From Halorubrum ruber (lineage in GTDB: Archaea; Halobacteriota; Halobacteria; Halobacteriales; Haloferacaceae): a stretch of 64,000 bases of DNA. The notes under the pieces are model-generated. The model did not search any database. It was not told the origin of the DNA and worked only from the letters and a program-made list of their open reading frames with translations. The translations under genes were made by a program, and so were the position numbers. The stretch spans positions 2,527,218 through 2,591,217 of the forward strand of contig NZ_CP073695.1 of the NCBI RefSeq assembly GCF_018228765.1. Reading direction: 5' to 3'. Numbering within the stretch: the first letter of the stretch is position 1; every line of letters begins with the position of its first letter. This document shows positions 25,462-34,075 of this stretch, piece by piece.

Positions 25462-26508
25462 TTAGGCGACGTCTTCGTACACGGCGAGCGTGTCCTCGGC
25501 GACGTCGCTCCACTCGCGGCGCTCGTACTCCGGCGGCTCCTCGCGGTCGAGCGCCTCGATGAGTCCGTCGACGATCGACTCCGAGTCCGTCTCGACCTCG
25601 ACGAGGCAGCCGTCGGGGAGCACCTCGGCGACGCCCGATGGGGTCGCGACGACCTGCGTCCCCGCCTCTAAGGCCTCGGTGATCGTGATCCCGAACGGCT
25701 CCGCGTAGGATGGCGAGACGAACGCGTCGGAGGCGGCGTAGTAGTCGCCCAGCTCCGCCTCGGGGACGTAGCCGACGAACTCGACGCGGTCGTCGATGCC
25801 GAGCAGCTCCGCGAACCGCTTCAGCTGCTCGGTCTGGTGGCCCGAGCCGCCGACGACGAGCGTCACGTCGCGGCCGCGCAGCTTCTTGGTCGCGTACAGG
25901 AGGTGGGAGATCCCTTTCTGGTCCGTGTGGCGGCCGACGAAGAACAGCATCTCGCCGTCGATACCGAGGTCCTCGCGCACGTCCTTCCCGGAGAACTTCG
26001 GCGTCGAGAAGCCGTTGTACACGACCCGTGAGTCCGCGTCGTACAGCTCCCGGATGTCCTCGCGGACGATCTCGCTGACCGCGACGTTCGTGTCGGCCGC
26101 GTTCGCGAGGCGGCGCTCCGTCTCGACCTCGCGGCTCGGCGGGTCGATGTTGCGGTCGCTCGCCAGCGAGTGGAACGAGGAGACCCACGTGGCGTCGGAC
26201 TCGCGGGCCGCGGCGCGCCCGGGCCCGTACCCGAACCAGTCGTGCGTGTGGATCACGTCGTGGTCGGGCGCGAGCTCGGCGAAGCGGTCGGAGAGCTCAC
26301 CGACGCGCGCCGCGACGTCGCCCTCCCCGGTCTCGACGGGTTCGAGCCCCGGCTCGTCGTCGGGCGCGAACTCCGCAGGCAACACCAGCGTCACGTCGAC
26401 GCCGAGATCGTCGCGGAGCCCGGTGAACAGTTCCCCTACGTGGACGTCCAGCCCGCCGGTGATGTTCGGCGGGAACCCCCACCCCAGCATGAGTACGCTC
26501 GGCGGCAT
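25462..26508 (-). CDS. GT4-family glycosyltransferase
   Basis: A 348-residue GT-B glycosyltransferase. The N-terminal WGFPPNITGGLDVHVGEL is the GT4 glycine loop for acceptor and nucleotide. HTHDWFGYGPG follows, then VYNGFSTPKF, LFFVGRHTDQKGISHLLYA (donor-site strand) and the ExxxxxE motif EPFGITITEALEAG. It could act in glycogen-like, glycolipid or protein glycosylation pathways. Family members include glycogen-synthase-like enzymes, but the length is short for those. No sugar-pathway neighbours help. Confidence 0.85.
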   Translation of the reverse strand: MPPSVLMLGWGFPPNITGGLDVHVGELFTGLRDDLGVDVTLVLPAEFAPDDEPGLEPVETGEGDVAARVGELSDRFAELAPDHDVIHTHDWFGYGPGRAAARESDATWVSSFHSLASDRNIDPPSREVETERRLANAADTNVAVSEIVREDIRELYDADSRVVYNGFSTPKFSGKDVREDLGIDGEMLFFVGRHTDQKGISHLLYATKKLRGRDVTLVVGGSGHQTEQLKRFAELLGIDDRVEFVGYVPEAELGDYYAASDAFVSPSYAEPFGITITEALEAGTQVVATPSGVAEVLPDGCLVEVETDSESIVDGLIEALDREEPPEYERREWSDVAEDTLAVYEDVA

Positions 26509-26602
26509 ACACCCCCGTTTCGGGAGTCGGCACTTAGGTATGCCCCTCGTGGCGTGCGGAACGAACCAGAAGAACGAGGCGGACGAAGAAGGCTGACCGC
26601 GC

Positions 26603-26881
26603 TCAGGCCGCGCGGACCGCGTCGCGCAGCGCGTCGGTTCGCTCGGTGATCGACCCGGCGGCGTCCGCGAGCACGTCGAGCGGGTCGCCCTCCTCGGCCT
26701 TGACGGTGAGGACGGGCTCGGTCTGGCCCCCGGACTGCTCGGGGTTCATGTCGTAGGTCGCGGCCGCGACGTCGTCCGACTCCAGCAGGGCGCCCTTCAG
26801 CACGTTCATGAACGTGTGGTCCTCGCCCGCGATCTCGATGTGGAGTTCCGTGTCGGTCTTCTCGATGACCCGCAGTTCCAT
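26603..26881 (-). CDS. rpoL: DNA-directed RNA polymerase subunit L
   Basis: A 92-residue subunit L, homologue of eukaryotic Rpb11/AC19 and the alpha N-terminal domain. The signature [15 protein letters not shown] plus YDMNPEQ matches the conserved dimerisation core that pairs with subunit D in polymerase assembly. Length is standard. It is divergent from the GNAT gene across 113 bp. Confidence 0.93.
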   Translation of the reverse strand: MELRVIEKTDTELHIEIAGEDHTFMNVLKGALLESDDVAAATYDMNPEQSGGQTEPVLTVKAEEGDPLDVLADAAGSITERTDALRDAVRAA

Positions 26882-26994
26882 ACCCGAGAAGTCGGGCGAG
26901 CGGCGTTTCAAGCTTTCGTCTCCCGAATATCGGCGGATGCGGACGGATCGCACGCACCCAGAAAGCGTATGTCGCCCGCTCCGGTGCCCGTCGT

Positions 26995-27567
26995 ATGGAG
27001 ATCCGACGGCTGCCGACCGACGAGGACGCCCTCCGCCGCTACGCCGCCGAGCTGTGGCTCCCCTACCACCGCGACCTCGCGGCGACCGCGGAGAGCCACG
27101 CGCTTGCCGACCGGCCCGACGAGGAGCTGATCGCAGCCGAGGCGGCGTTTCGACGCGACCTGCTCCGCGAGAACGCGGACCGCCGCCTGTGGGTCGTCGC
27201 GGTCGATTCGGAAGTCGGTCCGGGCGACGTCGATTCCGGGGTACTCGATCCCGAGAAGCCCGCTCCCGTCGACGTTCCCGACCCGGACCGCGACCTCGTC
27301 GCGTTCGTCTCGACGAGCGTCGACGCGTGCCCCGCGGTGTTCGACCGCCCTGACCGGCTCGTGATCGGCGATATCTACGTGGACGAGTCGTTTCGGGGGA
27401 GTAGGTTGGCGGACCGGTTGCTGGAGCGAGCAGAGGCAGATGCGCGCGAGCAGGACTGCGGCGAACTCCGCCTCGACGTGGACGTCGACAACGAGCGCGC
27501 GGCAGCGTTCTACGAGAAACGGGGGTTCGAGCCGTACCGAAAGCAGCTGACGCGAGCCGTGAGATGA
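26995..27567 (+). CDS. GNAT-family N-acetyltransferase
   Basis: A 190-residue acetyltransferase. The C-terminal half has the GNAT core: [22 protein letters not shown] (motif A, with an R-G-S-R-L version of the acetyl-CoA pyrophosphate loop) and [24 protein letters not shown] (motif B). The N half (residues 1-95) is a longer variable region with an acidic insert. The acceptor is unknown. A class II repeat begins directly downstream of the stop. Confidence 0.82.
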   Translation: MEIRRLPTDEDALRRYAAELWLPYHRDLAATAESHALADRPDEELIAAEAAFRRDLLRENADRRLWVVAVDSEVGPGDVDSGVLDPEKPAPVDVPDPDRDLVAFVSTSVDACPAVFDRPDRLVIGDIYVDESFRGSRLADRLLERAEADAREQDCGELRLDVDVDNERAAAFYEKRGFEPYRKQLTRAVR

Positions 27568-27574
27568 GTGGCTG

Positions 27575-27934
27575 TTTATAAATAGTCGGTCGCAGGTCGG
27601 CGGTGGAGTCCGCCAAAGCCCCAGTCGCTCGCTTATAAATCGTTGATTGCGGATCAGCGATGAACACCTCCAAAGCCCCAGCCGGGAGGCGGGCGCACGC
27701 TCGCTGCGCTCCTCGCTCAGTCGCTATCGCTCCTTCGCTGCGGTGCTTACGTCGCCTGCGCCCGCCTCCCGGCTGCCCCTTTGAGTCCCACCCCGCACAG
27801 CAACCGCACCTCACGCCTCCCCAGCCTCGTCAGCCGCCCTCCGCTTCGCTCCGGGCGGCTGACTCCCTCGCGGGCTCCTCGCGGCCGCCTCTGGCGGCCG
27901 CTCGGAGGCGCGCCACCGCGGTTCAGTTTATAAA
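27575..27934 (-). repeat. Class II repeat unit, copy 4, with 57-bp tail
   Basis: Core on the - strand at 27670-27917. Its second hairpin has arms GTCAGCCGCCC / GGGCGGCTGAC around the loop GGAGCGAAGCGGA. The third stem is a perfect 14-bp GGGAGGCGGGCGCA / TGCGCCCGCCTCCC. One full 57-bp tail unit lies at 27613-27669, with a partial second unit before it. TTTATAAAT at 27575-27583 and TTTATAAA at 27927-27934 bracket the unit. It occupies the convergent gap between the GNAT gene and rps3ae. Confidence 0.75.
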
Positions 27935-28029
27935 CAGAAGTACCGCGCGACGCACTTTCGGTCTCGCGGCGGCGCCGCCGCTACGGGATTTATAAATGGA
28001 GAAATCGCGTCGGTCCGCGCGGCGAGACG

Positions 28030-28677
28030 TTACTCGTCGGCGTCGACGGCCACTTCGTCGGCGTCGACGTCGACGGCGGCCTCCTCTTCGGCGGCGACCT
28101 CGCGCGGGCGCGCTTCGAGGGTCAGCTTCTGGACCTCGACGCGGCGGAGCGGGTAGATCTCCTTGGCGTCGCCGTAGATGGCCGACGAGAGGTTCCCGTC
28201 GACGATCGCGTCGACGAACGCCTCGAAGGTCCGCTCCTCGGCGGCGGCGTGGACCTTGTCGATCATCACGCGGCGGATCGCCTTCTCCTGCGAGCGGTCG
28301 GCCTTCTTCGTCGTCAGCGCGACGGGCTGGACGCGGACGCGGTAGTCGTCCGTCGTCAGCACCGTGATCGACGCCTCGACCTTCGAGGCGCCGCGGCGGA
28401 CGAGCGAGCGCAGGTAGTCGCGCGTCAGCTCGTACTTGATGAACTCGGTGTACGCCGAGTCGCTGCCGACGTCGGTAATCTTGAAGGTCAGCTTCGTGTT
28501 GTTCGCGTTGGAGTCGCCCGTCAGCTGGTCGAGCGTCGTCGTGATCGTGCGGCCGACGACCTGCTGGGGCTCCTCGGCGAGCGTCTCGCCGAGCTCCTGT
28601 CGGTCGAACTGTTCGGGCGCCAGCACGGTGTACCAGCGCTTCTGTTCTCTGCTCTTGGATACGGATCGTTCGCTCAT
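28030..28677 (-). CDS. rps3ae: 30S ribosomal protein S3Ae
   Basis: A 215-residue archaeal/eukaryotic-type small-subunit protein. The basic start (SVSKSREQKRWYTVLAPEQF), VVGRTITTTLDQLTGD and TDDYRVRVQPVALT are characteristic. The last ~20 residues are a haloarchaeal acidic Val/Asp/Ala tail. Its ATG overlaps the pcc1 stop by 4 nt, so it is the last gene of rps15, recJ-like, pcc1, rps3ae. Confidence 0.95.
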   Translation of the reverse strand: MSERSVSKSREQKRWYTVLAPEQFDRQELGETLAEEPQQVVGRTITTTLDQLTGDSNANNTKLTFKITDVGSDSAYTEFIKYELTRDYLRSLVRRGASKVEASITVLTTDDYRVRVQPVALTTKKADRSQEKAIRRVMIDKVHAAAEERTFEAFVDAIVDGNLSSAIYGDAKEIYPLRRVEVQKLTLEARPREVAAEEEAAVDVDADEVAVDADE

Positions 28678-28994
28678 GTGTCGGGTTGTGTGTCGGTGTC
28701 GGTCGTCTGCGGTTCGTCTGTGGAGTCGAGTGCGTCGGTGGAGTCAGCGTCTGCGGCGAGATGCGACCGAGCGCGTTCGATCACGCGATCGGCGACGCGC
28801 AGGTTCACGAGGTGGTCGTCCAGCGTCGACTGGAGCCCGCCGGTCGTCGGGCGCGAGACGGTACAGGCGACGACGTCGCCGTCGACGCGCGTGCGCATCG
28901 AGTCGGTCTCGTCCGGCCCGAGCGCGGCCGCGACCGTCGCGGCGTCGGCGTGCGTCGTCCGGACCGTCGCGGTCCGGCGGATCTCCTCGGTCAT
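28674..28994 (-). CDS. pcc1: KEOPS complex subunit Pcc1
   Basis: A 106-residue Pcc1-type protein. The ~80-residue core alternates a beta strand (RRTATVRTTHADAATVAAAL), a turn with DETDSMRTRVDGD, and the long helix GGLQSTLDDHLVNLRVADRVI typical of the Pcc1 dimerisation scaffold. The last 25 residues are an acidic Thr/Asp tail. KEOPS makes t6A37 in tRNAs together with Kae1-Bud32 and Cgi121, which are not in this window. It is tightly packed between the RecJ-like gene (1-nt gap) and rps3ae (4-nt overlap), suggesting co-expression with the translation apparatus. Confidence 0.85.
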   Translation of the reverse strand: MTEEIRRTATVRTTHADAATVAAALGPDETDSMRTRVDGDVVACTVSRPTTGGLQSTLDDHLVNLRVADRVIERARSHLAADADSTDALDSTDEPQTTDTDTQPDT

Positions 28995-28995
28995 C

Positions 28996-30204
28996 TCAGA
29001 TCGCCTCCCTGAGCGCGGCCAGCGCCGCGGTGACGTCGCCGTCGTCGACCGAGACGCCGCCGCGTTCGGGGGCCCCCCAGCCGTCGCCGCCGACCTCGCC
29101 GGCGGCGGTCCGGCAGGCGTCGCCGAGGCCGACCGCGTCGCCCGCTGTGCGGCCCCCACCGGTCGCGGCGGCCGCGAGCCGGCCCGCGGTCTCGTCGAGC
29201 GCGACCGCGACGGGCTCCGGCGACCGGAAGTCCCGGACGAGCCGGGCGACCGTCGGCAGGATCGCGGGCGACCCGTCGACCGCCGCGGCGTCGACGCGGG
29301 CGACGACGCAGCCGTCGTACCGGCCGACCGTCGCGGCGTCGAGCGCGCGGTGGGCCGCCAGTCCGTGGCGGCGCCACGCGTCGAGCGCGGCCGTCCGGAG
29401 CGACGGGTCCGGGTCGCTCGCGAGCGCGAGCGCGACGCCCGTCCCGGGCGCCTCCCGGGCGAGCGCGTCGAGCACGTCGGCGTAGCCGCCGACCGTCTCG
29501 AACGGGCCGTCCGTCGCGTACGGGCGGAGCGCGCGCTCGACCGCCGAGGCCGCGCGCTCGCTCGCGTCGTCGCCGTCGACCGCGTCGACCGCGACCAGCG
29601 ACGCGAAGCGTCGGCGGTCGTCGGCGTCGGGGTCGGTCGGGAGTTCGAGGGGGGCGAGCGCCTCGCGCGCCGCCTCGGGGTCGCCGGAGTACCGGGTCCG
29701 CGCGAGCGTCGAGGCCGCGAGGGCCTCCGCTCGGGACGGTTCCTCGTCGACCGTTCCCGAGACCGGGAGCGCGACGCCGGGGCGCCGCTCGACGCGGTCA
29801 GCCCGCTCCGCGGCGTCGAGCGCGTCGCCGGAGCCGTCGGCACCGGGGATCGACCCGGCCGCGACGACGCCGGCGAGCGCGACCACGGGGTCGGGCTCGA
29901 CGCCGAGGGCGCGAGCGACCGCGAAGGCCGCCGTGCTGGCCGGCCGTCCCGTCCCGGGGATCGCGTGCGGGCCGCGGTCGACGCCGACGGCCACCGCGAC
30001 GCCGTCGTCGACGTCGTTGGGGACCGGGTCGGGGTCGACGCGCGCCTGGAACGGCGTGCCCGTCGCTCGGAGCGCTCGCGCGAGCAGCCCCGCGGCTGCC
30101 AGCGCGTCGCCGTCGTCGGTCGCGACGAGCCGGACGAACGGCGCGTCTGCGAGGACGCCGGCGAGCGCGTCGGGGGCGGGCGTGGCGGACGTCGCTTCGG
30201 TCAT
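28996..30204 (-). CDS. RecJ/DHH-family protein with degenerate catalytic motifs
   Basis: A 402-residue protein in the position occupied by a RecJ-like gene in the haloarchaeal rps15 operon. The N-terminal segment VRLVATDDGDALAAAGLLARAL corresponds to the DADG motif strand, and the expected DHH reads VDRGPH. The C-terminal part has GRYDGCVVARVDAAAV and a GGGR-type DHHA1-like GGGRTAGDAVGLGD element. Loss of key Asp/His residues suggests no nuclease activity, comparable with Cdc45/GAN-related structural paralogues. That function is inferred. Confidence 0.72.
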   Translation of the reverse strand: MTEATSATPAPDALAGVLADAPFVRLVATDDGDALAAAGLLARALRATGTPFQARVDPDPVPNDVDDGVAVAVGVDRGPHAIPGTGRPASTAAFAVARALGVEPDPVVALAGVVAAGSIPGADGSGDALDAAERADRVERRPGVALPVSGTVDEEPSRAEALAASTLARTRYSGDPEAAREALAPLELPTDPDADDRRRFASLVAVDAVDGDDASERAASAVERALRPYATDGPFETVGGYADVLDALAREAPGTGVALALASDPDPSLRTAALDAWRRHGLAAHRALDAATVGRYDGCVVARVDAAAVDGSPAILPTVARLVRDFRSPEPVAVALDETAGRLAAAATGGGRTAGDAVGLGDACRTAAGEVGGDGWGAPERGGVSVDDGDVTAALAALREAI

Positions 30205-30247
30205 GGGTGGTGGGGTCTCGTGGGCCGCTGTCGCCGCGTCGGGGCGC

Positions 30248-30715
30248 TTACTCCTCGAGGTACTCGACGGCGTTCTCGTAGGTGTACGTGAACTCCTCGT
30301 CGATCTCGTCGCCGCGGTAGTAGTTCGCGAGGCGGCGGATCTTCGACTCCGTGTTCTGGAGCGCGCGCTTGTTCTGGTGGTCCTGCCCGTTCTCCTCCAT
30401 GTGCTCGCGCAGGCGGATCGCCTGCGACATGAGGTTGCGGAGGTCCTCGGGGATGTCCGCGTCGGCGTCGTGCTCCTCGAGGATCTCGGTGACCTTCTTG
30501 CCGGTCGCCAGCTTCACGTCGGGGACCGGGACGCCCTTGACGCCCTCGTCGCGCAGCTTGAGGCCGATGACGCTGGGGTCGTGGCCCTGCTCCGCCAGTT
30601 CGACGACGCGGGACTCGATGTCCTCGGCGTCGACGTCGCTCCACTCCGGGGTCTCGTCCGTCGCCGGCTTGTCCGAACCGGACGAACCGCGACGGCGCGT
30701 GTGCATTCGTGCCAT
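30248..30715 (-). CDS. rps15: 30S ribosomal protein S15
   Basis: A 155-residue archaeal S15 (uS15, with the N-terminal extension shared with eukaryotic S13). GSSGSDKP, the VELAEQGHDPSVIGLKLRD segment, and the core RLREHMEENGQDHQNKRAL...RIRRLANYYR rRNA-binding helices are recognisable. It is the first gene of the operon. About 210 nt of hairpin-rich sequence separate its start from a TTAAG promoter-like box, unlike the leaderless genes elsewhere in the window. Confidence 0.93.
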   Translation of the reverse strand: MARMHTRRRGSSGSDKPATDETPEWSDVDAEDIESRVVELAEQGHDPSVIGLKLRDEGVKGVPVPDVKLATGKKVTEILEEHDADADIPEDLRNLMSQAIRLREHMEENGQDHQNKRALQNTESKIRRLANYYRGDEIDEEFTYTYENAVEYLEE

Positions 30716-30955
30716 TGTCTGTCTGGTTGGAACGGCACAACCGCAACGTGACCGCGACTCCGCGCGGCGCGGCTACGAATCCCTCGCGAAGCGAGCGATC
30801 CGACCGGACGGGCCGCGCGAGCGGCCCGCCCGACCGCGACGCCGGAGGCGTCGGCGCACTGCTACATTCCCAAGCCGCGGGCGAAAGGGCCCCGGCGAGT
30901 CGGATCTGCAGCTGTGCTGTTCCCGTCTGCGGAGTCGCCGTCCGGGTTCTTAAGC
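30716..30955 (-). promoter_or_regulatory. Structured leader and promoter candidate of the rps15 operon
   Basis: On the - strand a CTTAAGAAC box sits near 30946-30954. Between it and the rps15 start are three short perfect hairpins: GACGCC-GGA-GGCGTC (30838-30852), GGGCCGC-GCGA-GCGGCCC (30810-30827) and CTCGC-GAA-GCGAG (30783-30795). This would be a leader of about 210 nt, unusual where most genes look leaderless. It could be an autoregulatory S15 site or an embedded small RNA; neither is shown. The remaining bases to 31107 hold the divergent antiporter promoter region. Confidence 0.4.
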
Positions 30956-31107
30956 GTGTTCTTGTGGGGCGGAGTGGCGGGCGCGTTCCAGCGCTCTCGC
31001 CGTCCGCCGGTTCGCTCCCCGTCGTCGGTGGTTTTGTTCCGCGCGAGCGCTCCGCGGAAGGGAGGATTTAGGTGAGTAGTCGATGTTCGGAGCGGTGTGA
31101 CCGACAG

Positions 31108-32673
31108 ATGACCGAAACCAGAGACGCGGCTCCGCCGGCGGCCGACGGCGGAGACCCGCCCGACGGGAGCGAGTTCGGCGTCGGCGAGCAGAACAGCGAC
31201 GACCCGCGGATCGAGTTCCGCGGCGGGAAGTGGGCGAGCACGGTCCCGCTCGCCTTCTTCATCGGCTGGGCGATCTTCCAGAGCGGCGTCCTCGGCATCG
31301 GCGACACCAACGGGCTCGTCGTCGGCGCGCTGATCGGGACGACACTCGGCATGTTCCTCGTCCGCGGGGACTGGAAGAGGTACGCCGACACGATCTTCGA
31401 GGGGATGACCCAGCGCGTGGCCGCGACCGCCATCGTCGCGTGGCTGTGGGCCGGGATGTTCGCCCAGACGCTCCAGGTCGGCGGCTTCGTCGAGGGGCTC
31501 ATCTTCGCGGCCGACGCCCTGAACGTCGGCGCCGCGACGTTCCCGGCGGCCGCGTTCGTCCTCTGCGGCCTCCTCGCGACCGGCATCGGGACGGGCTACG
31601 GCGCGACCGTCGCGTTCGTCACCCTCTTTTTCCCGGCCGGGGTCCTCATCGGCGCGAACCCCGTGCTGCTGTTCGCCGCGATCCTCTCGGGCGCCGTCTT
31701 CGGCGACAACCTCGCGCCCGTCAGCGACACGACGATCGTGAGCGCGGTGACGCAGGACGCTGACATCGGCGGCGTCGTCGCCTCGCGGTTCAAGTACGCG
31801 ATCGGGGCGGCGGTCCCGGCGTTCGCCGCCTACCTGATCGCCGGCTCCGTCATGTCCGGCGTGGAGCTTGAGGGCGCCGTCGCGCTGCGCGAGTCCGCGA
31901 ACGCCCTCGGCTTGGTCCACCTGCTTTCGATGGGGATCGTCATCGTCACCGCGGTCGCCGGGCGCCACATCGTCGAGGCGATCTCGTGGGGGCTGCTCGT
32001 GGCGATCGCCTTCAACCTCCTGTTCGGGTTGTCGAGCGCGAGCGACATCGTCGCCTTCACCGTCACCGAGGCCGGCTCGCTCTCCGGGCTGCCGGTCGTC
32101 GAGGTCGGTGAGACCGCGGGCGTCGGCGGGAGCCTCTACTCCGGCGCAGTCGGGTTCTTCCCGCTCATCGTCCTCACGCTCCTGATCGTCGCGATGGCGC
32201 AGATCATGATCCGCGGCGGCGGCTTCGAGGCGATCCAGACGTTCCTCCTCGACCGCGTCGCGACGACGGTCCGCCGGGCGGAGCTGACGATGGTCCTCGG
32301 CACCGCGACGATCAACGGGATGATCACGATCAACACCGCCGCGGAGATCGCGATCGCCCCGTACGTCGCCCGCATCGGCGAGAAGTTCAACATCAACGGC
32401 TACCGGCGCGCGAACATCTTAGACGCCAACACCTCCGCGCTCGGCTACATCTTCCCGTGGGCCGGCGGCGTGCTCGTGGGGTACCAGGTGATGGTCGGCC
32501 CCGACGGCCTCGGCGCCGAGTACGGCCCCGAGATGGTCGTCAACCCGATCGAGGTCGTGCCGTACGTGTTCCACGGCTGGTTCCTCGTGGCGATCTTCGT
32601 CCTCGCCGCGATCACCGGCTTCGGGCGGGAGTACATTCCCGACCGCGTCTCCGAGGAGGTGTCGCGCGCGTGA
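31108..32673 (+). CDS. NhaC-type Na+/H+ antiporter family protein
   Basis: A 521-residue transporter. The polar N terminus (residues 1-40) precedes about eleven membrane helices. Conserved blocks are GATVAFVTLFFPAGVLIGANPVLLFAA, SGAVFGDNLAPVSDTTIVSA (the NhaC core motif) and ATINGMITINTAAEIAIAPYVAR. It likely exchanges Na+ (or an organic acid) for H+ across the membrane, a key task in a salt-in haloarchaeon. The following gene starts inside its stop codon (GTGA), so the two are coupled. Confidence 0.85.
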   Translation: MTETRDAAPPAADGGDPPDGSEFGVGEQNSDDPRIEFRGGKWASTVPLAFFIGWAIFQSGVLGIGDTNGLVVGALIGTTLGMFLVRGDWKRYADTIFEGMTQRVAATAIVAWLWAGMFAQTLQVGGFVEGLIFAADALNVGAATFPAAAFVLCGLLATGIGTGYGATVAFVTLFFPAGVLIGANPVLLFAAILSGAVFGDNLAPVSDTTIVSAVTQDADIGGVVASRFKYAIGAAVPAFAAYLIAGSVMSGVELEGAVALRESANALGLVHLLSMGIVIVTAVAGRHIVEAISWGLLVAIAFNLLFGLSSASDIVAFTVTEAGSLSGLPVVEVGETAGVGGSLYSGAVGFFPLIVLTLLIVAMAQIMIRGGGFEAIQTFLLDRVATTVRRAELTMVLGTATINGMITINTAAEIAIAPYVARIGEKFNINGYRRANILDANTSALGYIFPWAGGVLVGYQVMVGPDGLGAEYGPEMVVNPIEVVPYVFHGWFLVAIFVLAAITGFGREYIPDRVSEEVSRA

Positions 32674-32936
32674 GCGTCTTCGACAAGTTCCTCGCCGGCT
32701 GGTCGTTCCGCGGGTCGACGCCGGACTACGCGGCCGGCGACGTCCTCGAAGTGATGGTGACCGGCGAGGAGAACGGCGGCCACGTCGCCCGCATCGGCGA
32801 CTCGACGCTGCGGATCGAGGACGCGCCGGCGGACGCGATCAACACTCGGATCATCGTCGACGTGGAGTCGTGGGACGACTCGGCGCACACCGGCCGGGCG
32901 ACCTACCGGAAGACGGTGGGCGAGAGCGCGTTCTAA
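32670..32936 (+). CDS. Small TRAM/OB-like protein coupled to the antiporter gene
   Basis: An 88-residue protein with a GTG start overlapping the antiporter stop. The sequence YAAGDVLEVMVTGEENGGHVARIGDSTLRI followed by a VDVESWDDSAHTGRATYR strand suggests a small beta-barrel like TRAM or OB domains that bind RNA. No metal or catalytic motif. Translational coupling to the transporter is clear; a functional link is not. Confidence 0.62.
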   Translation: MSVFDKFLAGWSFRGSTPDYAAGDVLEVMVTGEENGGHVARIGDSTLRIEDAPADAINTRIIVDVESWDDSAHTGRATYRKTVGESAF

Positions 32937-32992
32937 TCGGTAACCGAGATGTATTTTTCAGGGGTCGTTGATCCGACTGATTGCCTATAAAT

Positions 32993-33587
32993 AGCTCTGT
33001 TGAAACCCTATTCTTCAGACACATTATCGTCTGGAACAGCCGCTCGCTGAAGAGTGCTTCTTGGTCGGTTTCGGGAGTGAGTTCCGCAGATCGGTAGCAG
33101 CGATTCGATATTTAAATAGTCGCCAGCGGCGCCGACGCCCGTTTATAAAAAGAGTGCGGTGGCGCGCCTGCGAGCGGCCGGAGCGAAGCGGAGGCCGCGA
33201 GCCAGCCCGCGAGGGACGCGGTGAGCGCTCGGAGAGCGCGAACCGCGAGGCTGGGGAGGCGTGAGGTGCGGTGCTGAGCGGTGCGGGGTGGGACTCAAAG
33301 GGGCAGCCGTCGAGGCGGGCGGAGGCGAAGTAAGCACCGCAGGAACGAGCAACGCGAGTGACGAGGAGCACAGCGAGCGTCCGCCCGCCTCGACGGCTGG
33401 GGCTTTGGAGGCACTCGCCGCAGTAGCGTCGACCATTTATAAACAGCCGACAGCAACACCGCGCTCTGGTTTATAAATAACCTCGCTCACAATGTACTAC
33501 ACCTACTCCCGAAATCGCTCGTCGCTACGTCTGTACTGAGCGATTGAGGGTGTGAAACTATCAGTCTCTGAGTATATCAACAAAGCC
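32993..33587 (+). mobile_element. Class I repeat unit, copy 5 (595 bp, IS-like ends)
   Basis: Left end AGCTCTGTTGAAACCC; right end on the other strand GGCTTTGTTGATATAC. Flanking 8-mers CTATAAAT (32985-32992) and TTATAAAT (33588-33595) match at 7 of 8. The core (33158-33408, + orientation) is the same length as in copy 1 and nearly identical, with GTCGAGGCGGGCGGA / TCCGCCCGCCTCGAC as its third stem. Compared with copy 1, the outer ~85 bp on the two sides are exchanged. No gene inside. Confidence 0.75.
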
Positions 33588-34006
33588 TTATAAATGGATG
33601 ATGGCGGATCAGCGGTGAACACCACCAACGTGCCAACCGATTTGGCATAAATGGTTGACTTCGGATCGACGGCGGACACCGCCAAAGCCCCAGCCGCTCG
33701 TTTATAAATAGTTGATTCTGGATCTGTGGCGAACACCGCCAAAGCCCCAGCCGCGAGGACTCGCGCGGCTCGCTGCGCGCTTCGGTCGCTCACTTCGTTC
33801 GCTCCCTACAGTGCTTACGTCGCCGTGCTTCGCCCTCGCGGCTGCCCCTTTGAGTCCCACCCCGCACCGCTCCGCACAGCACCTCTCACCTCCCCAGCCT
33901 CGTCAGTCGCCTCCGCTTCGCTCCGGCGACTGACTCCCTCGCGCGTGCTCCTCGCGGCCGCCGATGGCGGCCGCTCGCAGGCACGCGCCACCGCGTTCTT
34001 TTAAAT
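33588..34006 (-). repeat. Class II repeat unit, copy 6, with 57-bp tails
   Basis: Core on the - strand at 33739-33992. The second hairpin arms are GTCAGTCGCC/GGCGACTGAC around the GGAGCGAAGCGGA loop. Tail units of 57 bp lie at 33682-33738 and 33625-33681, with a degraded third unit up to the point where copy 5 ends. The 5' TATA-like box is TTTTAAATA instead of TTTATAAA. Copy 5 abuts or is inserted in this tail, at a TATAAAT site. Confidence 0.72.
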
Positions 34007-34075
34007 ATCATATCGCCGGAGCGGGGTTCAGCCGCCGCGAATCGGCGGAGAGCGGCGCAGACCGGGGCGCTTTTT

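Noticed and set aside
33061-33476. Several 60-120-codon open frames in the repeats, such as arginine-rich frames shared by copies 1 and 5 and antisense frames with a GCPFESHP-like segment
   Set aside because: The shared residues come from the fixed RNA-like boxes, while lengths and frames change with the hairpins from copy to copy. That fits a non-coding element; the open frames result from high G+C.
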